A DNA stretch of 64,000 bases from the NCBI GenBank assembly GCA_037576195.1, contig CM075102.1:42032745-42096744 (forward strand), given 5' to 3'. Positions 47,579-58,637 of the stretch are shown here, piece by piece. The stretch's first letter is position 1. Every line of letters begins with the position of its first letter. The notes beneath the pieces are model-generated. The model worked only from the letters and a program-made list of their open reading frames with translations. It made no database searches and was not told the DNA's origin. The stretch comes from Phytoseiulus persimilis (Eukaryota; Arthropoda; Arachnida; Mesostigmata; Phytoseiidae). The position numbers and the translations under genes are program-made.

Positions 47579-48457
47579 GGTGGTCAAATTGGGTCGGGAA
47601 TTTTTTTTCGCCATTCTTCTTTCGACTGTTATCCAGAGCTCAGTGAGCAGATTTCGTCACTTTTTTTGGCAAAATGTACCTCATTCATCCGACTACATGT
47701 CTTTCGAGAATTGACGATTTTTTCTCCATCAAATATTGAGGGTTTGCAACTTTCCCACAGGCGGCGCAGCTGAACTCGCTCTGTGTGATGCGGGAGGCTG
47801 TCCATTCGACAAAAAGTGACCAGTGTTGCCAGCATCCCGCTCTCAACTGGGGAGAATTAACGGAGCAAAGCATAAAAATATGGCCACTATAGCGCCAAGC
47901 CGCGGAAATTCCGAAACTTGACATAAGATCTCTTCAAGTTCTCGAGAACTAGTTCGTAATCACGAACCCCATGCCGAAGTTGAGCATTCTTTCTCCCATC
48001 CAATCGATTAGACCTTTCCCGGCCGATTTTTACGATCCATCAAAACTCGACTCCCATCCCAGTGGTCAGTTTCCGGCAACAATACCAGGAACGAACGATT
48101 TTTCATAGCGACTCCCTCTACTTTGCCTCGTTAGTTCTCCGCAGTTGAGAGCGAGCTGGTAATACCGGGCACTTTCTGTCAGATGGACACCCTCCCACAT
48201 GACATCGAGCGAACTCAGCTGCGCCGCCTGTGAAAAATTCGCGAGCCCTCCGAACTTGAGGGAGAGATAACATTCGCAAATTTTCGATGAATAGAGATTG
48301 AGATGAGACGAGAAACAATAGAAGGGATTGATTCGCTCGAAAATGTAGTCGAATGAATGGGCTACATTTTGTGAAAATAATTTCCGAAATCCACCAAGCT
48401 CTGAATAACAGTCGAAGAAAAATTGGCAAAAAGAAATCCCGACCCGATTTGACCAGC
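47579..48457. repeat. Second imperfect large inverted repeat (foldback), about 880 bp
   Basis: The left arm at about 47579-47873 matches the reverse complement of the right arm at about 48119-48457, with a spacer of about 245 bp. Shared blocks include TGGTCAAAT(T/C)GGGTCGGGA, CGACTGTTAT(C/T)CAGAGCT, CACAGGCGGCGCAGCTGA and CGCTCTCAACTG(G/C)GGAGAA. The right arm has an insertion of about 40 bases relative to the left. The arms are unrelated in sequence to those at 46.1-46.9 kb as far as I can see. No transposase frame is present, so the class is unknown. Confidence 0.8.
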
Positions 48458-49170
48458 CTGTATGTCAAATTGTAACACGCATACAGAGCCTTTGATTGCA
48501 GTTTTGTTTCTCGAAATCGGGCCACTATGCCGAGAGCGACGGATGTTTCTACCGGTCGGTCATCGGTCGGAAAAATAGACCCGCCCTAACCCACCGTGAT
48601 GAACGCTCCAAAGGCGCAAGTCTGGTCTGCCTTCAACATTCGAGCCTGAAAGTCGAGTGGGTCAGGAGAAACACGTCGAGGCGTTGGAGCGGTTGTACCG
48701 AAGTCTCAACGTTGATCGTCGCGAAGCGAGAATTTCGTTTGTAGAATTCATTTCCTTTGATTCACATCAGCTCGGAGCTTGCACCTCGGAGGCCTGAAGT
48801 TGGGTCGGCTCTCTTTTTCTGACCGATGACCGAGCCAAGTAGGAACATCCCTAGCTCTCGATCTAGGAGTCTGACCTCAGAAACCGAAAGAACTAACGGC
48901 AGCTCAACTTTTGCGCGAGAAAATATACATATGGGTGCGCGCAGCCACCTTCGGCCCGACCCACCTGACTTTGAGGAGGGACTGATAAAATCTGGAAATC
49001 GGACAATGTCGGAGTCGACTGCCCCTGCTTTGAAGCAATTTCCCGGAAATCCTATCCGGATCGGATCAACAAGATGCTTTTCCATTCTCGACCTTCGGGG
49101 TATCTCCGAGAGAGGCTCCATGGGGGAGCTCCATCCTATTGACCTTCACTGTATTTGAATTTCAACGCAG
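48458..49170. other. No supported gene
   Basis: A 110-codon plus frame at 48826-49158 and a 119-codon minus frame at 48762-49121 overlap. The plus one could hold an upstream exon of the candidate gene that follows, but no splice junction is convincing. Confidence 0.3.
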
Positions 49171-49279
49171 GATCGTCATTTCGGAGGATCAGCGATGGAT
49201 GATGAGGAACGAAGCTGATGGATTGTTGATCCTGAATACCAAGTATGTCGAGGAGCGTCCTGTAAGCTCTCTCTCTGCC

Positions 49280-49325
<46 letters not shown>

Positions 49326-49478
49326 TGTCTCTCTCGCTCTCTCTCTGTCTCTTTCCCCGTGATCGCTGGAAATCAGTCGTGCCTGGGAGATGAGGCCTTT
49401 CCGATGCCGCACGCATCCATCGCGCAGTTGCACGGCAACAAAGACTCAAGGAAAAAAACTGACTCATTCCTCTCATAG
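49171..49478 (+). CDS. Candidate last two exons of an unknown gene
   Basis: Exon A is 49171-49261: acceptor TTTGAATTTCAACGCAG, donor CCT|GTAAGC, open in one phase, reading IVISEDQRWMMRNEADGLLI then LNTKYVEERP. A 115-bp intron holding a CT microsatellite ends at GGAAATCAG. Exon B at 49377 continues in phase 0 as SCLGDEAFPMPHASIAQLHG and stops at TAG 49476-49478. An overlapping frame to 49572 also looks coding (LVTNSADQYSLNDSYDRFSE). If that is the true end, another acceptor must be used: one at 49389 is in phase but gives a poor-looking start. The product is not recognised and no upstream exon is known. Confidence 0.35.
49282..49353. repeat. CT dinucleotide microsatellite
   Basis: About 35 CT units with a few G/A interruptions. 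It lies within the proposed intron of the candidate gene at 49171-49478 and produces a spurious Arg/Glu-repeat frame on the minus strand. Confidence 0.9.
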
Positions 49479-49610
49479 CCTGATTCCCAGTGTCCCCCGC
49501 CTGGACGAGCTCGTGACCAATTCAGCCGACCAGTACAGCCTCAATGACAGCTACGACAGATTCAGTGAATGAGTTAACCGTTGGTGAGGAAGCGCGTTGC
49601 TTCTGAATGA

Positions 49611-50390
49611 TTGTACAAGACACCCACAGACAGCTTCTCCTCGGCGTGCGAGAACCGGGCTAATCGAAAGAGCTCACATGGACGTCTCTATGGTGCCCGC
49701 ATAGTTTGTCGCAAAGGTTCCGGCAAGCGGACTATAGCTTGCTTTTCACTCGTTTGGCACGATCCAATTTATCTTGTGATCCGAAGTCTGGAAATTCCAC
49801 TGGATAGCGGACTGCGCGTGGAGCTCTTCTCAAGCATCACGTGCATTGATCATCAGCGCAAGTTACTCGACACATCGCGTCCCACATCGCAGGACCAAGT
49901 ACAACCACGCGCGAGATTCCTGCTGCACCACATACTCGATGAGTTCCGAAGAATCCAATCGGAGGCTTCGCTCTCAGCCTTAACTCTGGTCGTAGAACTC
50001 GCGTTATCCGCGACGCAAAACATGTGGCCATTCATTCATCACGCCTCCGGGGAGAATCCCATAACACCCATTAGTCGCTTCCACAGTATGGCTCACGTTT
50101 CGCAATTTGTTGAGCTCATGCTGGGAATCGCATCCGCTACGAGCTTTCCCGGCTCATTTCAAGGATGCAGCAAGCGGTGTTCCGGGAGCTGAGATCAGAT
50201 TTGTCAAAGAACCGATCGCGGTCGTGTTTGAAACGTGATTGCTTACACCTCGACCGGGTCAGAGATGCTCGAACTGTTGAGACCCAGCAAAGTTTGCATG
50301 ATCAGTTGTAAGTTTTCGGTTGCCTCGATGAAGAAACAGATCTCGAGCCTCGCAACCTACGATCATTTGTACCCACAAGAAAGAGACGAA
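49611..50390 (+). pseudogene. Decayed paralog of the gustatory-receptor-like gene at 58.6 kb
   Basis: The sequence is colinear with the central and 3' parts of the intact gene at 58638-59771. The 49611-50192 frame gives IVCRKGSGKR, RVELFSSITCIDHQRKLLD, DQVQPRARFLLHHILDEFRR and ELMLGIASATS, matching the intact VCRKG, LFSSVRRIDGQRKLFD, DQVQSRAILLLGHEIDEFRK and VLMLGIGSATS. A two-base deletion near 50147 shifts the frame. Similarity resumes at about 50255-50390 (KVCMISCKFSVAS and DHLYPQERDEID against IVRMISGILSAA and DYLYQKGNPID). The first membrane segments and the start are absent or unrecognisable before 49611. Internal stops and indels make it non-functional. Confidence 0.8.
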
Positions 50391-52470
50391 ATCGATCGCG
50401 GAACTAGGTGTGGACTCAGCTCACTTCAACTTCAAAGCGTTAGGCACGGAACCGCACTGCATACGCGTGGGAGATCTGGTCGTCCAAGGATGGAATTGGT
50501 GTCCGATCCTCCCTCTCCACGTCAGTGAGGAGAACAACTCCAAGCAAAACAAAAACGGACACGTCCCATTGTATCCATGATGTTTGAACAGTGTCCGTCT
50601 GGGGTCAGTCGCCCGATCCTTACCCGTTATCTCTGGCTCATTTCCAAGTCGCGAAGGGAACAATATGTTCATCTCGCTCAATAGTATTTTCGCGGACACA
50701 ATGCGGACTCAAGGTCTGCTAGGTGCCGCGCATTGGTGCCTCGCTTTCATGCCATAGGAATCGTCGTCTTGACACGCAATCCATTTCGAAAACGGGTGAG
50801 GGAACGCGACTCGTTGCTGGTCAGATGGATATTTTCTTTGTGCTTGAGCTCAGATATTCTTTCATTTGCCTATTGCAACACACATTGTTTCATGAAGCGG
50901 CTGATGCAGATTCTGTGTGATCCCTCTCCGCTGACGACCCCTCCGTTTGAGACCATCACAAGCTTACTGTCCTCCCGATCCGAACAGGTACCGCAAACAC
51001 TTTCCACACTTATGATATACATATCAGCTCACCAACCGAGGTCGCCGAGAGGCACGGGACCGAGAGATCGTCCACCGAGGGAGCGAGCACTAAGCTCTTC
51101 CGATTCATAGTGCCGTCATCTTAGGCCGCTGGCTTTCGCTGTGAGGAGGAAAGAAAGATTCATACCAAACTCCTGTGCAGCTTTGTAGCGGCGAGAACTG
51201 GCGATTACATTCAATGCCCTGGATGGTTGGGCGCGTGAGAAATAGCGCAGGCAGTAAGGAGCAGGCATAAAGGCTCTCTCCACTGATATCATTTCGGATA
51301 TTCGGATCGGTACGCCGGTTAAGCGGATCTCTCAAGGCGAAGACCTCGGATCTCACACCCGAAAATACAACCATTGCTTTGCTCCAACAACCTCTTCACG
51401 TTGGGAATTCTGGCCTCTTTTCAGTCGAAGTTCCACATTAATCGAGCCGGGGAGACGGACTCTGTCCGAAATCCGCCGAATTCTCATTTTCCAGAGCTGC
51501 ACAAGGAAGAGTCCCAGAGTCGTAATCGGCACAATCGAAGGCTACAAACCTGCCACGCCGAACTCAGGTTATCGGCCCTTGATCTCAATTGAGCTCTCGT
51601 CTTGGGGTCGATGGTCGATTAAGTTGTTGTGAATGCAAACTTGTCAGCTCAACTCCGAGCGATTGCCTCAGCCTTTCGAATCAGCTGTGTTTTTTGGCAG
51701 ACCTCCGACTTGCCGCTCTGCTGCTAAGCTGGATCGAAATGATGTGGTCCCGATGTATGCGATGAAGCAGATTCCTCTGTGTTAGCGGGGGAGTGGCGAG
51801 GACAGACGAGATGACGACGGCAGCGAGAAAAACAGGTATAGTCGGTTTCAATCGTTCTCATTGGCATGCTTCGTCCTTTTGAGCCGAATTCTTCTAGCCG
51901 CAACGATCGATGGATGAGACATGAATTTTATAAAGAGGATGGGAGCGCTGATAATGAGCGCAATGAGCTGTATCTCTCCTCTCGGAAAGACTTTCGGACT
52001 GATTGCTCGTGGCGATTGAACGGAATTCAGCATTATCTTCAGCGAGTGACCACCGGGGATGACGCGCGGAAATGATGACTCGACATCCACATCTGCTGAA
52101 GGAGCATATTCAGATTATTTGAAATTCGCGATGGATTATTCCGGGATTCTTGCGTCGATGTGATTTGCCTCAAGCACTCGGTCGATTCCCATGATGGCGA
52201 CCAGACCTGAATTGCTAGAAGGTTGCCCGAAGCAGTAGTGGTGCCGGAGGGCTTGGCGGGTATTCGAGATGCCTTATGAAGTTTTGGGAGTCGGAGGAGT
52301 TGGATGAAGCGGAGCTGAGATTAGGTTCCAGCTCGGTCTCGCGCATGAGCTCTTGGGATTTCCTGATGGCGGCTGCTTGCACGGTGTCGAGCTCTTTCAC
52401 AACACCGTAAACTTCTACAAAGTTTTCCGCCTGATATAACTTAGCTGAAACCGCAATGCCTCAATGTGGA
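50391..52470. other. Intergenic sequence, no supported gene
   Basis: The largest frame is plus 50733-51110 (125 codons), without domains. Nothing else is notable. Confidence 0.35.
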
Positions 52471-52487
52471 GGGGGGGGGGGAGGGGG
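52471..52487. repeat. G-rich homopolymer run
   Basis: Eleven G, one A, then five G. A low-complexity tract, prone to length errors. Confidence 0.85.
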
Positions 52488-54738
52488 TCAAGGAGAGGGC
52501 TCTGAAGACTAGACAGCTGAAGGCCTGATTTCGCGATGACAAGTCGAGGAGCACTCTCTCCACGTCCGCAACCAACGAGCCCCCATCTCGTGGTAAAGAG
52601 CGTTACTTCCTCGCGCACCTTGAACTATACTGGTTCCATCCACGAGTTCCCGGATTCTTTCACATAGCGGGCCATTCCGCTGGGAGATAGTCCCTCCCTT
52701 GACATCCGGAGGATACAAATTGGGAGCGTACTTCTGTGCGATTGTCGCACCTCCCACATTGTCTCGCAATCGAGCGAAGGAGTCGGTACTTCTGCGAGTC
52801 CAGCAGTCGTTTTATCGATGAATCTGCAGTTTTCGCTGGTCCACAGAGACGAATCCTATCTTCCGAGAGCTTCTGCGTGAAGTTGCGGCAGGAACACGTC
52901 CAACATCTCACGGTGAATTGAATCATTCGACGAGCACCGCACAGCTCGATTCTTAAGATGCCCACATTCGGCGATCCTCGAATGGACCTCGGGGGTCGCC
53001 TCTCGCGCCTGGTTTTCGACTCGGCCCCGTCTGTTTCCTCTCGCTTCGTGTTCCGACTTCAAGACAGCTGGCATGTCCCAGGAGCGTATACGAGCCAGTT
53101 ACGAGCTTATCAGAGGGGCCACTTATCAGAATCCCTCTGACGTTGCGAAATACTCAGGATAAAATTCACTTTGGGTAGAAGTTCCCATGTACATCGGGAC
53201 GCTTCTTCCGTCAACGTTAACTCGCTGACCTGAGAAAGGTCCATCAATCCATAGGTATCTGATGAGATCAATCCCACCGCAGCTCCCTCTGTCGACCTAC
53301 AGGGAGTGAGTGTTGGACGAAGCTTCTTCTGAATGTGTCTGGTTCGAATGTCTGGTGCCGGGTTGGTGACGAAACTGCTCTAAACATCTCCTCAATGCCA
53401 TATCGCATCGTCGTGGTGCTTGTGATCCGTCGGAACCCTCCAAGGTTCTTCTCAAACCTTTCAAATCTATTCGTGCAGCCTGTGCATCCGAGTGCTTTTG
53501 TATTCCTGTGCGTTATTCTACGCACTTCTCTCAAATTCGAGAGCTCATCGATCGAGTCGTGGAAGCTTCCTAGTGGATTAGACGATATATACAACATACA
53601 ATATATCGCAGTAAATAGAAACGCTAACTAAAAAATGAATCTAGCTCGGGGCTTCGAAGCTCGTAGCATGAACTTGCTGTGGAATATCCCCTATAACTGG
53701 GACTCACATCGGGTCCTAGAAGATGATTCTCGGATGCACCGTGCCGCGGGACCCGTTTTTCTGAGATTTCGCGGGGAAAACTCGTGAGACCTCGTGTCTC
53801 CAATACTTAGCCAGTCTCGATTTGATTCTTCTCAAGTCTCAGATAATTATCCGCTAAGAAGTGTAGATTGCTGTGACAATGACCGAGTTCGCTCCACCAC
53901 AGGGGAATACAAGGAGGAAAGTGACTCGCAGCGTGCTCCTTCGCGGCTTGCTTCCTGATAATGATCCCAAAGGTCGATATCCGAACCCAAGCAACAATGC
54001 AAAAGCACTCTTATCGCGAGGGTATTCGACGTGGTTGTTGGGAAGAGATCAAGTCCATGAGATTCGGCGTACACAAATTAGGTCCACTCATGATTGTCCA
54101 TCGAGGAATTTTGACTCCATGTTCATAGGCCAGGAATCGTATATAGGATCCACCCCTCGGCTATTTATAACCACTGCTTGGAGTTATTTTGTCGCAGGGC
54201 GCGGAAAAATCGCAATGCATTAGCGGCGACGTTGCGGCTCCCACCTGGAATAGTCGGATCTAAGCAGAGTTCCTCTGTTTCCCAGATGAGGTGGCGAGAA
54301 TCTCTGAATACGTTTGTTTCCCAGCCTGTTTTAGGGCACATGGTTATCGGCAAGTGTTCCGGAAAGCCCGGCAATTGATTCCTCCGGGGAGTGCGAGCAA
54401 ACTTGTTTGCAACTTTGTTCTTCGAACTTCTTCGCTCGACTCCCCGTTGAGATCCAAAAGTGTAGAAGTTCCTGCTCTTCCCGGAGCTTGTCATCTGAAC
54501 GACTCTGATGTACAATTTTTCTCCCGATTTCTATTGGATTAACGCAGCATTTGCTCACGGCCTCTGTGTTCACGGGCTGAGATGCAGCGACAGCTCTTGA
54601 CTGTGTGACTGCGTCCTCCGCCGAACATGGGCTCCCTTTCACACTAATAGGCAAAAACGTTAGATTTTTAGAAATGTATGAAGGTTGCTTTGATCGGGAA
54701 GAGCGAGAGAGATGCTTTCATGGAAGTTCGAGGTCGCA
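52488..54738. other. Intergenic sequence, no supported gene
   Basis: Frames of about 100-117 codons occur on both strands (plus 53335-53631, plus 53873-54223, minus 54165-54515). They overlap each other and lack domains or paired splice sites. Confidence 0.35.
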
Positions 54739-56153
54739 ATGAGTTCTGAGAAGGAATCTCCGAGATTCACGACATCGGAGGAGAGTTCTCGAGCACCGTC
54801 GCCACCGTAAGTTTCGCGTCCATTCCCAAGCCCTGCTAATAACGTGGATGTTTTCGAAATCGACCCCTCGAAAATAATGACGAGTCAGGTGGAATCGAGC
54901 ACCAAGACCGGCGAAAACGGACCAACTTCAGGCAAAATGCTCCTTTCTGCAAATCAAGCGATGCGCCTGGAAATGAGAGCGCTTCTGATAACTGAAACCA
55001 GTTGCACGGAGTCAAACTTTGGACTTTGCTCTGACGCTAATGTGAGCTGCCACGAAACAGAACGTCCAGTGTATGTATCGGCCCCAGGGGAAGCTCCCGG
55101 AAGCAATCTTCGCCTATCCGAGCAAGAGGCAGCGATGTCACCAGTTAGAAAGCGGCCGAGTTACATTCCGAGCGGCACCCAAGGCCCCATCATGGTTCGT
55201 CAATCTCTCCCATCAATTCCATGGAATACTGGGATAAATGAGGAATATTGCTGGGTAGGAAGTGTATTCCTCTCGTCGGAAAATACATTCACTGCACGCG
55301 GAGAATGAGGTTACACGTTCACCAGATCCAGCGCGTCGCTAACCTGGTCCCTCTTCCGCCCGCTATTGAAAACCGAGTCAATAGTTCAGGCGAGAGGATT
55401 CGACGAGCTTTTGTCCTGAGAATGCTCGCAAGTCTCAATCGTGCTTTGTGCCACAGATATCAAATCATGGTCGCTCTCACGTGCTCCATCACCAGATATC
55501 GTGCCCTCTTGGAATGGCTGTCTGTGTTCATCATGGCCGACTATGAAGCTCGGACTGTACAGGGGATACGAAATCGCCAATTCTGGTTGTCATTGTTCTC
55601 CTGCCTCGACCGCTATAATGTTGATCAGGTTAGAGAGCAATGGTTCAGACAAATGCTCCCGTTGCTGAATCGCACGATGAATGGCTCCACCAGTATACAA
55701 TCAACCGCCTCGTCCTGTAGTTCGCAAGGGCGGTTTTCAGCGCAATTCACCGGTTTCTGAGCCAGCCCTGCTCAATGCAACCCGCATGAGCGAATCGCCG
55801 CCATCGGTCTATGGTTCGGAGTATGGTTCTGATCATCGACCTCCCGCTGGGAACGAGTTCGTTTTCAACACGTTCTTACACGGAATCAATGAATTTCGAC
55901 CTGGAAAGCCGATTGTGAGCGGGTTGTCTGCGCGGAGTTCCTTCAGCACGGAGACTTTCGAACTCTCAGAGCGAACACAGTATGCGTATCCCGGTAAGAA
56001 GAGAGAAGCGAAAAGTACCAGTGAACAGCTTGTTCCGCTCCATTCCTCTGGACGAGCCACATTGCTGCTGAGGAAACCAACAGCGTTAACCTCGCCGAGC
56101 ATTTTCCTCCATCATCGATTCGTCTACTTATAGTGACGTTCTTGGTCTCGTAA
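54739..56153 (+). CDS. Predicted five-exon gene, unknown product
   Basis: The phase-consistent model is 54739-54806 (ATG; donor CC|GTAAGT), 54885-55254 (donor TGG|GTAGGA), 55326-55628 (donor CAG|GTTAGA), 55741-55993 (acceptor CGGTTTTCAG, donor G|GTAAGA) and 56134-56153 (acceptor CTACTTATAG, ending TAA). Introns are 78, 71, 112 and 140 bp; the product is about 337 residues. Residues 1-145 are hydrophilic and Ser/Thr-rich (MSSEKESPRFTTSEESSRAP; PVRKRPSYIPSGTQGP). The third exon is helical (RMLASLNRALCHRYQIMVAL; EWLSVFIMADYEARTVQGIR). The fourth is Ser/Tyr/Pro-rich (RMSESPPSVYGSEYGSDHRP; FLHGINEFRPGKPIVSG). I recognise no domain. The first acceptor (GACGAG) and the tiny last exon are the weakest parts. 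A decayed gene or another 3' end is possible. Confidence 0.45.
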
Positions 56154-58477
56154 CATGGAAGTATTGACGACGAGCGACTTGAAAACGGGAACGACTTCAT
56201 GTTACGGATGTTCATCACCAGCGTTCGAGCTGTCGTCGAGTCATAGTTCGGAACGAGCCTGGTGTCACTGTCGAGGCTTCTTCTGACGAAGAGTGATCCC
56301 CTGAATGAGTTCGGCTTCTTTGCGTATTTCCAGCGATCGAATGCGGGGATGCATTGGAGAGTTTCAAGTGTCATACCGTGACTGAGCTGGACATTCGTTG
56401 CACCCTGGCTTGCACCCCTTTGCACGACAGAACGAAGGCTCGTTGCATGGCCTTCTCCCTTCGGAAGGTCTGCATTTGTTAGGCCCTCGGTGTTCCTATT
56501 CGATCTCATAACTGAAAACAACCCTCTTCTGGTGCGGCATCCAGAGACTGACTTATGATCAAAATTATTGCTATCCCCATAGACTCCCAGAAGAAAAGCG
56601 GAATGATTCGAGCTCGTGGAATCAGCGGCCTATTCTTACAACGTGTCCTCTAACGCGCAAAAGGTCCTGTCCCGGGGCTAAAAAAGCGTTTGCAGCATTT
56701 TAAAAGCACGCGACAGCCATGATCCTCGAGCCGGTTAGTCGAACCTTCAACAACGTGCCGTTCAATCAAAATTCCCCGTTCGTTTAGATCGAGCCCGCAG
56801 TTCCAGGCGTTCCTCTGCTCGGTCGAATTCTCAGTCAGTGCATTGCCAACCGCTATCGCTTCCTGTTTCTTGAATGGGCCGATTGAGATCGAGGCTTCGG
56901 AGGTCGACAGCTGAGCCCGTTCCCCTGCGTGAGCGCGTGGAGCTAGTTCCCCGGTTGCATCTGGAGTTCGTAAAAGCTCGAATTTTCAGACCCGCAAGCT
57001 AGCGGGCGCCGGCAACTGCTGCGTCAGGACCGCAGGACCAAACCCACGGGCTTCAACCACAGAAGCCGGCAGATCAACTATCATGACTATAACTGTTCAG
57101 ATAACTATGATCAAACTCCGCTCACCATTAGTAAAAGTCGGTATTCCTGTGGGTGTACGATTGAGCCTGCAGGGAATCCCGCGGTTTTCATTTGCGGGCT
57201 TTCTATTGCGATTACCCACAAAATTCAGACATCGCGGGCTTTCGGTCGTGAAAATGCGGGCTTCCGCGAACCCTTGTTGCATCGTCCTCCTATAGTCACT
57301 GACTTGTCGTCGGCCGCGAGCGCGCTATCGGCTCAAAATTTCTGCAACCGCCATCCTCCAGCCGTTGGATGATGCTCCATCAAGAAAACTTAAGCTGAAT
57401 CAGAGATTCAACATTGCAAATTTCAGACTGAGAGCCTCAGGAACGTTCAGGCTCCGAAAGCGTAATGCATTTTTCCTGCTGGTCGTGCCGATTCCGAGCC
57501 GCTGATTCCGCATATACTTAATTATTTCGAAAACGTGGATGAGCAAAAAGCCTCCGGCTTCTTATGATTTCGTTCATTCCGATCGATGCGGCTCTCCATA
57601 TTCGACGCGATCCCTTCCCCGAGTCGATCTCAAGAGTCTAGAATCGTAAGTCTCTTCAAGACGCTTTTGTTCAGATATTTCTCCATGGGAGACTTCATTG
57701 CGAGAAATCCCAGGATAGAACCTCTGTCGGGGTTCGAGCAAATCATGGAGCTCAGTGATCGCTTGCGAGAGGCTCCCATCTGCTCGTAGAGTTCGGATCT
57801 TCGGGATTGGCTTTGAGATGTATAAGTTTCGATTCCAGTTTCGAATTATCCGCAAGAAACACATACGATCCTGTTACACGAAAGAATTGTGACTTCTCAT
57901 AAGGAAAGCAACCAAGCCGTTCTCGCCTGTTGGAACAAATCGTGATTCCCTTCGATGACAAAACAGATGTCATTACGAAATATGAAGGCCTGTGGTGGCC
58001 ATGCATGACACTGAGCTTCCATGAACGTATTTGGTCATACAGTGTAACTCTGATGACGGACGTCAATGCTCGTTGACCAAGAGAACGTTATCGGATTTTT
58101 CTTCCGCCTCCCTTTTGGGCCTCGCAATTCACTGGCTTAATTCCAGACAGAACTCTCACGAACTAGAGCTTCGACATGTCCTGTTTTCTCTTCTCATACC
58201 GATAGATCTCATACCGTCGGCCGTTGGGAGTCGAATTGAATTGAAGCAAAGAATCAGTATCTACGGCTGGTTGGCAGGGTGACGGTGAATATTAAGGGAA
58301 CATATTTATGGACTTGCTAAGTTCAACATTCAAGGCTTTTGTTGTGAAGCATCGGTCAATATTGACAATCGACCTTTCAATCAATAGGCTGCGAGACTAT
58401 AAACGCAAGTGTTTCCAACAACCTCTAGAGCTCTGATCCCGATTCCTCTCTTCCTGTCGACGGGAATTCGGAATTCT
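56154..58477. other. No supported gene; some coding-like fragments
   Basis: A minus frame at 55943-56521 (192 codons, for example LVPNYDSTTARTLVMNIRN) overlaps the end of the five-exon model and may be a convergent gene. At 57586 an ATG-started plus frame meets an ATC|GTAAGT donor near 57648, while the minus strand at 57752-58066 also reads plausibly (SYVFLADNSKLESKLIHLK). At about 57175-57270 a GCGGGCTTT motif recurs irregularly. None is resolved. Confidence 0.3.
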
Positions 58478-58632
58478 ATCGGAAGTTCACGACGTATGTT
58501 TTTGACTGATCGGAAGTTCACGACGTATGTTTTTGACTGATCGGAAGTTCACGACGTATGTTTTTGACTGATCGGAAGTTCACGACGTATGTTTTTGACT
58601 GATCGGAAGTTCACGACGTATGTTTTTGACTG
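58478..58632. repeat. Five exact tandem copies of a 31-bp unit
   Basis: Units start at 58478, 58509, 58540, 58571 and 58602; each is ATCGGAAGTTCACGACGTAT followed by GTTTTTGACTG. All five copies appear identical, which implies recent expansion or homogenisation. Because 31 is not a multiple of three the array cannot be a coding repeat. It ends six bases before the likely start codon of the GR-like gene. There are no unique spacers, so it is not a CRISPR array. Confidence 0.97.
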
Positions 58633-58637
58633 ATAGA

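Noticed and set aside
49176..49433. Minus-strand Arg/Glu-repeat frame
   Set aside because: It is simply the reverse reading of the CT dinucleotide microsatellite.
58478..58632. CRISPR-like regular repeat array
   Set aside because: The 31-bp units are directly adjacent with no unique spacers, and the surrounding genes are animal genes. It is a minisatellite.
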